Translations under genes and position numbers: made by a program
Shown here: in pieces, positions 58,449 to 64,000 of the stretch
How the letters are laid out: each line of letters starts with the position of its first letter
Position numbering within the stretch: the first letter of the stretch is position 1
Notes under the pieces: generated by a model
What the model saw: only the letters and a program-made list of their open reading frames with translations
What the model was told of the DNA's origin: nothing
Database searches by the model: none
NCBI RefSeq assembly: GCF_003399645.1
Contig: NZ_NBXD01000002.1
Coordinates: 1-64,000, forward strand
DNA from: Subtercola boreus
GTDB lineage: Bacteria; Actinomycetota; Actinomycetes; Actinomycetales; Microbacteriaceae
Reading direction: 5' to 3'
DNA length: 64,000 bases

Positions 58449-58560
58449 TCTTGAAAGCCTCAGCCGGTGTCGCCACGCCGAGCGTTGCAAGCACCGTAAG
58501 GCCTACGACCATAGCCAACCCCGCCGCACCGAGGCGCGACCTACTTGTTGAGCGTTCCAT
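58348..58560 (-). pseudogene. truncated exported protein: signal peptide remnant
   Basis: A 70-residue frame with a good ribosome binding site (AAAAGGA) encodes a clean signal peptide: MERSTSRSRLG, a hydrophobic core, and cleavage site TPAEA|F. After about residue 40 the sequence turns Arg-rich and loses any pattern because the lipoprotein gene overlaps in another frame. It looks like the 5' end of a lost secreted protein. Confidence 0.4.
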
Positions 58561-58652
58561 TACCCGATTTCCTTTTATTGGGCAATCCTCACTTTGGCCT
58601 CGGGCGGTTCACAAGTCAAGGAATGATTCGATGAGCCATTGCCGGGGCGGCG

Positions 58653-59534
58653 TCAGTCGGAGACGGGTTCGATCGCGCCGATGGGTTCGCGTTTCTCGGC
58701 CTGGAAGCGGTCTTCGGTGCGTCCCGCGGCCCAGTAGCCCGAGAGGGAGAGTTCCGAGCGAAGCACTCCGCGCTGGGCGAAGACATCGCGCAGCGCCTTC
58801 ATCGCGTCCCGCTCTCCGTGGGCGAAGACCTGCGGGCGGCCCGGGAGCCATTCGGCCGACGAGACCGCCTCCGCGAGACGCGCGCGGTGGCCACCACCGG
58901 TGAACAGCCACTGCACGGTCACGCCCGCCGGGGCATCCAGAACCAGAGCATCGTTCTCGGCGGTCGCCTCGATGAACGCGAGCCCCAAAGCCGTACGGGG
59001 CAGGGCGTCGATCGCCGCCGCAATGGCGGGCAGCGCCGACAGATCCCCGGCGAACAGGTGCCAGTCGGCGGCGGGGTCGGGCGCGTAGGCACCACCCGGC
59101 CCGCTGAAGGTGAGCGTGTCACCGGGCTGGGCGGCGTTCGCCCACGGCCCCGCGAGACCCTCGTCGCCGTGCACCACGAAATCGATCGAGAGCTCGCGGG
59201 CGACCGGATCGACCGTCCGCACGGTGTAGGTGCGCGTCACGGGAAGATCTGCTGCGGCAAGACCGCTCTCCCGCAGCGCGGCCAGATCGTACGGTGGCAC
59301 CAGTCCCAGCTCCGGCTTCGCGAAGACGATCTTCACGTACGCGTCGGTCGCCTCGGTGGTGGCGAACTCGTCGAACCGGTCTCCCCCCAGCACCACCCGC
59401 ACCAGGTGCGGACCGAGCTGCTCGCGCCGCACCACCGTCAGGGTGAGCTGCGGCCGCGCGGGGCGCCCGCCGCGCCTCGCCGGGTCCTGCGCGGGTACGG
59501 ATTCTGGTGGGGAGGGTGGGGCCGCGGTCATCAT
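58653..59534 (-). CDS. siderophore-interacting protein (FAD-dependent ferric reductase)
   Basis: A 293-residue SIP-family flavoprotein that releases iron from ferric siderophores in the cytosol. LGPHLVRVVLGGDRFDEF, the FAD motif RTYTVRTVDP, FVVHGDEGLAGPWANAAQPGDTLTFSGPGG, the NAD(P) strand DWHLFAGDLSALPAIAAAIDALP, and the C-terminal signature LSGYWAAGRTED. Start is ATGATG after CAGGAGTTC; the second ATG has better spacing. An IdeR/DtxR-type box lies just upstream. Confidence 0.93.
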   Translation of the reverse strand: MMTAAPPSPPESVPAQDPARRGGRPARPQLTLTVVRREQLGPHLVRVVLGGDRFDEFATTEATDAYVKIVFAKPELGLVPPYDLAALRESGLAAADLPVTRTYTVRTVDPVARELSIDFVVHGDEGLAGPWANAAQPGDTLTFSGPGGAYAPDPAADWHLFAGDLSALPAIAAAIDALPRTALGLAFIEATAENDALVLDAPAGVTVQWLFTGGGHRARLAEAVSSAEWLPGRPQVFAHGERDAMKALRDVFAQRGVLRSELSLSGYWAAGRTEDRFQAEKREPIGAIEPVSD

Positions 59535-59546
59535 GAACTCCTGTCG

Positions 59547-59566
59547 AGGTTAGGTAAGCCTAACTT
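59547..59566. promoter_or_regulatory. IdeR/DtxR-type iron box
   Basis: GTTAGG-TAAG-CCTAAC is a near-perfect match to the actinobacterial TTAGGTTAGGCTAACCTAA consensus. It lies 15 nt upstream of the siderophore-interacting protein start, inside the last codons of the diiron gene. Predicts repression by iron. Confidence 0.85.
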
Positions 59567-60428
59567 GCTCGGGTCGCACACCGAGGCTCACCGGCGACAT
59601 TCCGCAACCGCCCGCCGTCTGCGCGGTCGGCACTGCCGCCGTGCCGGCCACGGCTGCGGGGGTTCTCGGGCCGAAGCGCACCTCCCCGCCCCCGCCCAGC
59701 CGGAACGCCTGCGGCACCGCCCGGCCGAAGGCGCGGAGGGCTCGGCCCCAGAACAGCAGCGGATGCAATCCGCACGCCCGCATCGCCGGCGCGTGGTCGA
59801 GCGCCAGAACCGTCGCCGCGCCCGCGGCGACGACGCACGCGGCGGCTGCGGCGATCATCCGGCCCGCCTGCGGCGTGTGCTCGAAACCCACCCTCAGCTG
59901 ATCGATCTGGAACCGCACGTGCTCCACCTCGTCGGTCAGAACCCGCCGCGCGACGCCTCTGATGACCGGGTCGCCGCACCGACCGAGCGCGCGGAAGTAC
60001 TCCATCGCGGTCGTCTCGGCGATGAGGAAGAGGGTGACCTCGGTGCGCAGACCCATCAGGCGGCGCAGCACCACGAACGCGGCATCCGACCAGTGCGACG
60101 TGAGCCTCTTCTCACCGGACCCGGCCAGCGCGGCGCCGAAGAGCGCGGAGTGCTTCTGCTCCTCGGCGACGAAACGCACGAGCGCCCGGTCGTAGGCGGG
60201 GTCGTTCCGCTTGCGGGCCTTCGAACGGAGCCCCTCGCCCTCCCCGCTCTCTCCCAGCTCGAAACGCTGCAGCGATCGCGCGAGCGCCACGACGTCGCCA
60301 GCGGGCAGGAGCGAGACGGTGTTCCACGGAATCAGGGCGTCGAGACGGTCGTGCCGGGCGAGGTTGGCCTCGAAGTAGTCGTCCCAGATCGCGAAGTCGG
60401 CGGGCTGGGTGGTGGTCGATGCGGGCAT
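59550..60428 (-). CDS. ferritin-like diiron protein (AurF/diiron oxygenase-like)
   Basis: A 292-residue protein with ferritin-like diiron ligands: VRFVAEEQKHSALFGAAL (E-E-x-x-H), TTAMEYFRAL (Glu) and VLTDEVEHVRFQID (D-E-x-x-H). The spacing resembles p-aminobenzoate N-oxygenase-like proteins. The C-terminal 120 residues are Ala/Gly-rich and partly hydrophobic (MIAAAAACVVAAGAATVLAL). It precedes the siderophore-interacting protein gene on the same strand and ends within its iron box. Possible role: oxygenation in a siderophore-like pathway or iron handling (inference). Confidence 0.75.
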   Translation of the reverse strand: MPASTTTQPADFAIWDDYFEANLARHDRLDALIPWNTVSLLPAGDVVALARSLQRFELGESGEGEGLRSKARKRNDPAYDRALVRFVAEEQKHSALFGAALAGSGEKRLTSHWSDAAFVVLRRLMGLRTEVTLFLIAETTAMEYFRALGRCGDPVIRGVARRVLTDEVEHVRFQIDQLRVGFEHTPQAGRMIAAAAACVVAAGAATVLALDHAPAMRACGLHPLLFWGRALRAFGRAVPQAFRLGGGGEVRFGPRTPAAVAGTAAVPTAQTAGGCGMSPVSLGVRPEQVRLT

Positions 60429-60508
60429 GAGAACTCCTTGTGTCTGGCGCACAACGCCCGGCGAACTGGCCGCCGCGGGGCTGATGCGGTAATGTGTTGT
60501 CCGTTAAC

Positions 60509-60525
60509 GTATCGAATATCGATAC
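60509..60525. promoter_or_regulatory. 17-bp palindrome upstream of DUF2975/XRE operon
   Basis: GTATCGA-ATA-TCGATAC is a perfect inverted repeat with a 3-nt centre; a partial copy (TATTCGATA) follows at about 60537. It lies 30 nt upstream of the DUF2975 start and is the likely site for the XRE regulator. Confidence 0.55.
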
Positions 60526-60555
60526 AAAATGCACGGTATTCGATATGGGGTGCTC

Positions 60556-61035
60556 ATGTCCAGACTGACTCTGCTCTCGCTCAGGTCGCTGCTCGTCCTG
60601 CTGTTCGCGGGCGCCCTCGCGGCGCAGGCCTCCTCCGGAGCGGTGGCGACCGCACTGCTGTCAGGAGTGTCGGCCGGGGTGCTCGTCGGGGTCGTCATCG
60701 CTGGCTGCGTCGCGGTCGAATGCGTGCTGGTCAGCGCGTGGATGCTCGTCACGATGGTTCACCGCGACCGCATCTTCGACGACCGTGCACACGCCGACAC
60801 CTGGGTGAACACCGCCATCGGCGCTCTGAGTGTCGGCGCCGTCATCGCCGCCGCCGGATTCGTCTACTTCGCCGTCTGGCTCGTCGCCGACCCGCAGCCG
60901 ACCACTCTCCCGCTCGCCGTACTGGCCCTCACAGTGTCGGCCGCCGCGACCGCGCTCGCGCTGATCGTCGTGGTCATGCGTCGGTTGCTGCACACTGCCA
61001 TCCGCCTGCAGAGCGAACTCGCCGAGGTGATCTGA
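60556..61035 (+). CDS. DUF2975 membrane protein
   Basis: A 159-residue protein with four membrane segments: LLSLRSLLVLLFAGALAAQ, GVLVGVVIAGCVAVECVLVSAWML, WVNTAIGALSVGAVIAAAGFVYFAVW and LAVLALTVSAAATALALIVVVMRRLL. The motif IFDDRAHADTWVNT is typical of DUF2975. These genes nearly always pair with a small XRE regulator, as here (1-nt overlap). Function unknown. Confidence 0.85.
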   Translation: MSRLTLLSLRSLLVLLFAGALAAQASSGAVATALLSGVSAGVLVGVVIAGCVAVECVLVSAWMLVTMVHRDRIFDDRAHADTWVNTAIGALSVGAVIAAAGFVYFAVWLVADPQPTTLPLAVLALTVSAAATALALIVVVMRRLLHTAIRLQSELAEVI

Positions 61036-61250
61036 TGGCGATCGTCATCAACCTCGACGTCGAGCTCGCTAAGAAGAAGATGTCGGTGACCGACCTCGCC
61101 GCCGCGATCGACCTCGCGGTCGCGAACGTGTCGATCCTGAAGAACGGTCGCGCCAAGGCGGTGCGTTTCACGACGCTCGACGCCATCTGCTCCGTTCTGG
61201 GCTGCCAGCCCGGCGACATCCTGAGCTATGTGCCCGACGAGGTGCCCTGA
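61035..61250 (+). CDS. small XRE-family regulator (Cro/CI type)
   Basis: A 71-residue single-domain helix-turn-helix protein: INLDVELAKKKMSVTDLAAAIDLAVANVSILKNGRAKAVRFTTLDAICSVLGCQPGDILSYV. The length and pattern match the YozG-type partner of DUF2975 proteins. ATG overlaps the preceding stop by 1 nt. Probably autoregulates through the palindrome at 60509. Confidence 0.92.
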   Translation: MAIVINLDVELAKKKMSVTDLAAAIDLAVANVSILKNGRAKAVRFTTLDAICSVLGCQPGDILSYVPDEVP

Positions 61251-61279
61251 CCGCGCCGCGCGCGCCCGACCGGGCCGCG

Positions 61280-61328
61280 TTTTGCGCAAAAGCACCCAAG
61301 ACCTGAGGTTTGGGTGCTTTTGCGCAAA
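61280..61328. repeat. palindromic repeat element between convergent genes
   Basis: TTTTGCGCAAAAGCACCCAA (61280-61299) pairs with TTGGGTGCTTTTGCGCAAA (61310-61328): 19 perfect base pairs, with a second small inverted repeat ACCT/AGGT in the loop. It sits between the ends of the XRE and sulfurtransferase genes, where it can act as a bidirectional terminator. Its imperfect twin lies inside the lactonase gene at 16245-16294. Confidence 0.85.
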
Positions 61329-61350
61329 GTCGGCGGGCCGGGTGGGCGCG

Positions 61351-62181
61351 TCAGGCCCCCGTCGCGACCGGCCGGCCCGGCGTGTTCGACCACGCGGACC
61401 ATGAGCCCGGGTACAGCGCGGGCGCGAACCCTGCGAGCGTCAGCGCCACCGCGTCGGCCGCTGCCGTGACACCCGATCCGCAGTACACACCCACCGGCCG
61501 ATCGTCCCGCACACCCAGCGCCTCGAACCGTGCGCGCAGCTCGTCGGCGGGCAAAAACCGGCCCGAAGCGTCGACGTTCGCCGCCGCGGGTGCATTGCGC
61601 GCACCCGGAATGTGCCCCGCCCGCGGATCCATCGGCTCCACCTCACCCCGAAACCGTTCCGGCGCACGGGCATCGAGCAGCACCCCGGTCGACGCCAGGG
61701 CCGCAGCACCATCGCCGTCGAGCGTCGGCAGCGACCCGTACTCGAGCGTCACCGACCCAGGCGTGGGCCGAACGTCACCCGTCTCGAGTTCGTAGCCCGC
61801 GGCGATCCACGCTCCCAGTGCCCCATCGAGCAGGCGCACATCGGTGATGCCCGCGTTGCGAAGCAGCCACCACCCCCGCGCCGACGACAGATTCGAGAGG
61901 TCGTCGTAGACAACCACCGTGTCGCCGGGATCGATCCCCCAGGAGCGCGCGGCCCGCTGCAGGTCGTCGATGAGGGGCACCGGATGTCGCCCCTCATCCT
62001 TCTCGCCGTGCCGCGCAAGCTCGGTGTCGAGGTCGACGTAGACGGCCGTCGGGATGTGCCCCGCCAGGTACAGCGGCTTCCCGGGTGGGCCACCCAGCTT
62101 CCAGCGCACGTCGAGCACGACGACGCGGTCACCGGATGCGAGGAGGGCCTGCAGCTGCTCAGCCGTCACGAGGATGCTCAT
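61351..62181 (-). CDS. sulfurtransferase (thiosulfate/3-mercaptopyruvate, two-rhodanese)
   Basis: A 276-residue protein with two rhodanese domains. N-terminal inactive domain: RVVVLDVRWKLGGPPGKPLYLAGHIPTAVYVDLDTEL. C-terminal active domain: VLLDARAPERFRGEVEPMDPRAGHIPGARNAPAA and active-site loop VYCGSGVTA with Cys234. The loop CGSGVT is typical of mercaptopyruvate-type enzymes. Acts in sulfur transfer or cyanide detoxification. Confidence 0.92.
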   Translation of the reverse strand: MSILVTAEQLQALLASGDRVVVLDVRWKLGGPPGKPLYLAGHIPTAVYVDLDTELARHGEKDEGRHPVPLIDDLQRAARSWGIDPGDTVVVYDDLSNLSSARGWWLLRNAGITDVRLLDGALGAWIAAGYELETGDVRPTPGSVTLEYGSLPTLDGDGAAALASTGVLLDARAPERFRGEVEPMDPRAGHIPGARNAPAAANVDASGRFLPADELRARFEALGVRDDRPVGVYCGSGVTAAADAVALTLAGFAPALYPGSWSAWSNTPGRPVATGA

Positions 62182-62266
62182 GCACAGAAGCGTAGGCCGA
62201 ACGCGACCGGTTCGGGATGCCCGAACGCCTCGGCGCCCCGACGCCTCCCCGAGCCGGGCCCGCAGT

Positions 62267-62875
62267 TCAGGATGCCCGGGGCGCCGTCACCCGCCGCACC
62301 ACGTCTTCCCAGCCGTCGGCGAGCCGCTGCATTGACATGTTCGCCGACCGGTTCTCGTAGAGCACCACCGTGGCATCCAGCGACGACAGCAGAGTGAACG
62401 CCAGCACGGCCGTGTCGCCGTCGTATCCCGCCTGGTTGAGCAGAATGTGGATGTGCATCGCCCCCGCAGCCCGCGGCGCCGAGGCGTACCGCAAGTCGGG
62501 GCGCTCCTCGGCCGCGCGCAGCAGGTCGCCCTGCACCTCGAGTAGCGCGAGGCGCTCACGCCCGAACGCGACGAGGCGCTCGATCGGCAGAGCCCCCGGG
62601 CCGAGCGGCGCCGGGCCGCTCATGAACCGTCGCTGAAAGTCGGTCTCGAATTCGTTCAGCAGGGTGAGCAGGAGCCCCGAGCGGGAGCCGAAGCGGCGGA
62701 AGATGGTGCCCTTGCCCACCCCGGCCTCTGCGGCAAGCAGATCCATGGTGAGCCCGTCCACGCCGCGGTCGTTCAGGATGCGACGGGCCGCCTCCAGGAT
62801 GAGCCCACGGTTTCGTACGGCATCGGCTCGTTCGGGCGGGTTCGGGCCCGCGATTGGCAGCAGCCGGGCATCCAT
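62267..62875 (-). CDS. TetR-family transcriptional regulator
   Basis: A 202-residue regulator. DNA-binding domain RNRGLILEAARRILNDRGVDGLTMDLLAAEAGVGKGTIFRRFGSRSGLLLTLL, then a helical ligand domain (LPIERLVAFGRERLALLEVQGDLLRAAEERPDLRY). It diverges from the FMN reductase gene and probably controls it through the inverted repeat at 62927-62949. Confidence 0.9.
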   Translation of the reverse strand: MDARLLPIAGPNPPERADAVRNRGLILEAARRILNDRGVDGLTMDLLAAEAGVGKGTIFRRFGSRSGLLLTLLNEFETDFQRRFMSGPAPLGPGALPIERLVAFGRERLALLEVQGDLLRAAEERPDLRYASAPRAAGAMHIHILLNQAGYDGDTAVLAFTLLSSLDATVVLYENRSANMSMQRLADGWEDVVRRVTAPRAS

Positions 62876-62926
62876 GCACCCGACCGTAGCAGGTGGACAT
62901 TCTCAGATTGACCCGACCGGCGGGAA

Positions 62927-62949
62927 TAAACGGACTGCGGTCCGGTTTA
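62927..62949. promoter_or_regulatory. TetR-type operator between regulator and FMN reductase
   Basis: TAAACGGAC - TGCG - GTCCGGTTTA is an inverted repeat whose arms match except for one extra base. Its location in the divergent intergenic region fits the operator of the TetR protein. Confidence 0.5.
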
Positions 62950-63012
62950 CTTCTGTGTCAGACCACCCCTCTGCCGGCTCACCCCGGCTTCCCTCTTTAC
63001 CTAGGAGCAACC

Positions 63013-63576
63013 GTGTCAACCTCGATTCTCGTTCTCGTCGGCAGCCTCCGCGCCGGCTCGACCAACCGCCAGCTCGCCGAAGCCGCCGTGGGCGTCGCCC
63101 CCGAGGGCGTCGAACTGACCATCTTCGAAGGCCTCGCCGACATCCCGTTCTACAACGAGGACATCGACGTCGAGGGCTCCGTTCCCGCCGCGGCGACCAC
63201 GTACCGCGACGCTGTCGCGGCAGCAGATGCCGTTCTCGTCATCACGCCCGAGCACAACGCGACCATCCCCGCCGTGCTGAAGAACGCCATCGACTGGGCC
63301 TCGCGTCCCTTCGGCGCCAGCTCGCTCTCGGGCAAGCCCGTCGCGGCCATCGGCAGCGCCTACGGCCAGTTCGGCGGCATCTGGGCGCAGGACGAGGCCC
63401 GCAAGTCACTGGCCACAGCCGGCGCCTCGGTGCTCGAGGAGACGAAGCTCTCCATCCCCGGCTCGGTCGTGCGCTTCGCCGAGATCCACCCGAAGGATGA
63501 CGCCGAAGTCGTCGCCCAGCTCGAGTCTGTCGTGCGCGACGTCGTGGCTGCCGTGTCGGAGAAGGCTGCGGCCTAG
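63013..63576 (+). CDS. NADPH-dependent FMN reductase
   Basis: A 187-residue flavodoxin-like protein starting at GTG after TAGGAG. LVLVGSLRAGSTNRQLAEAA (FMN phosphate loop), FEGLADIPFYNEDID, ADAVLVITPEHNATIPAVLKNAIDWASRP and GKPVAAIGSAYGQFGG. Reduces FMN, quinones or azo compounds. A strong hairpin terminator follows. Confidence 0.93.
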   Translation: MSTSILVLVGSLRAGSTNRQLAEAAVGVAPEGVELTIFEGLADIPFYNEDIDVEGSVPAAATTYRDAVAAADAVLVITPEHNATIPAVLKNAIDWASRPFGASSLSGKPVAAIGSAYGQFGGIWAQDEARKSLATAGASVLEETKLSIPGSVVRFAEIHPKDDAEVVAQLESVVRDVVAAVSEKAAA

Positions 63577-63597
63577 CCCTCACCCCCAGCAACACCC

Positions 63598-63641
63598 CTG
63601 TGGCCCCGCACCCCGACCCGGTCGGCGGTTCGGGGCCACAG
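63598..63641 (+). terminator. hairpin terminator after FMN reductase
   Basis: CTGTGGCCCCG and CGGGGCCACAG form an 11-bp perfect stem around a loop of 22 nt. It lies 21 nt after the stop codon. Confidence 0.65.
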
Positions 63642-63697
63642 CTCGCTCAGCGAAGCGCTGCGGTCTCCCCTTCTCCACAAACTCGCTTTCGACAGGG

Positions 63698-63706
63698 TTA
63701 TCCACA
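63698..63706 (+). promoter_or_regulatory. single DnaA-box-like sequence
   Basis: TTATCCACA equals the DnaA consensus. It is a single site (a weaker CTCCACAA lies about 25 bp upstream), with no AT-rich unwinding region and no dnaA/dnaN genes. Not an origin; possibly chance or a regulatory site. Confidence 0.35.
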
Positions 63707-63757
63707 GATCATGGTTTGTCGCGGCGGGGCGGGCTGCGGGGAGCCAGTCTTCTCGGT

Positions 63758-64000
63758 ATGAACACACGAACCGCCGAGAAGGCACTCCATGACCCCCTGA
63801 CCACCGACACGCAGATCGAAGACCGCGCACTTCGGGTGATCGGAACAGCCGCCAGACGCCAACTCTGGCTGATGATGCTCGACGACCTGCACAATCACGT
63901 TCCGATCGTCATTCCGCTCGACGATCTACCACCAGTGCCCGATCGCACCGAGACCGACGTGCTCGTGAGTCGCCTCGCGGGTATCCTCGACATCGCTGAC
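63758..64000 (+). CDS. hypothetical protein, 3' truncated by window edge
   Basis: 81 codons from ATG (MNTRTAEKALHDPLTTDT) remain open to the window end. The visible part has a helix with ALRVIGTAARRQLWLMMLDD and a strand LHNHVPIVIPLDDLP, then VPDRTETDVLVSRLAGILDIA. It is soluble and acidic. Similar short proteins of unknown function occur in actinobacteria. Confidence 0.7.
   Translation, partial: MNTRTAEKALHDPLTTDTQIEDRALRVIGTAARRQLWLMMLDDLHNHVPIVIPLDDLPPVPDRTETDVLVSRLAGILDIAD

Noticed and set aside
58818-61250. An open frame of over 800 codons on the plus strand ending in the XRE gene
   Set aside because: Only the last 71 codons resemble a protein. The rest is antisense to the siderophore-interacting and diiron genes or out of frame with DUF2975.
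63698-63706. Replication origin because of a DnaA box
   Set aside because: One box only, no AT-rich region and no replication genes.

Overview
The window is GC-rich and densely packed. It has short overlapping operons, frequent GTG starts, an IdeR/DtxR-type iron box and an Asp23 (alkaline-shock) operon next to an ECF sigma factor. This points to a high-GC actinobacterium, most likely a member of the Microbacteriaceae; the genus cannot be fixed from sequence alone.

Layout. 1-5870 looks like an island that ends at a tRNA-Gly(CCC). It holds hypothetical genes, a SipW-like signal peptidase with two exported proteins that share one signal motif, a MarR regulator, and a decayed tyrosine integrase directly beside the tRNA. 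5958-22545 is ordinary chromosome: DinB-like, HAD, DksA/TraR-like and AraC genes; an ECF sigma factor divergent from an Asp23/Gls24 operon; CsbD; an alkaline phosphatase; a lactonase; an M18 aminopeptidase; a pectinacetylesterase-like protein; PhzF; and a broken DUF1622 gene. 22582-24604 is a MarR/MFS efflux operon with a clear promoter and operator.

24720-39702 is the most notable region. It encodes nearly all of vitamin B6 degradation pathway I. The GMC flavoenzyme (pyridoxine 4-oxidase), SDR (pyridoxal 4-dehydrogenase) and metallo-beta-lactamase-fold protein (4-pyridoxolactonase) lie on the minus strand. The hydroxyacyl-CoA-dehydrogenase-like protein (FHMPC dehydrogenase), class II aldolase-like protein (HMPDC decarboxylase), flavin monooxygenase (MHPC oxygenase) and alpha/beta hydrolase (acetamidomethylene-succinate hydrolase) lie on the plus strand. 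Together they would take pyridoxine or pyridoxal to succinic semialdehyde, acetate, ammonia and CO2. A dedicated 4-pyridoxate dehydrogenase is not visible. Beside them are a four-gene BMP/RbsA-type ABC importer, proposed here as the B6 uptake system, and an IclR regulator. The importer promoter and the oxidase-side promoter share the same 10-bp box.

39754-64000 returns to mixed housekeeping and accessory genes: glycyl-tRNA synthetase, a pentapeptide-repeat protein, small regulators (MarR, TetR, XRE), MFS and AI-2E-type transporters, a VapBC-like pair with a very short antitoxin, a frameshifted epimerase gene behind a large operator, and an iron-linked pair (siderophore-interacting protein and diiron protein). 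A palindromic repeat of about 50 bp occurs twice: once between convergent genes and once inside the reading frame of the lactonase gene.

All family assignments come from reading the translations and from recalled family features. No database search was run.
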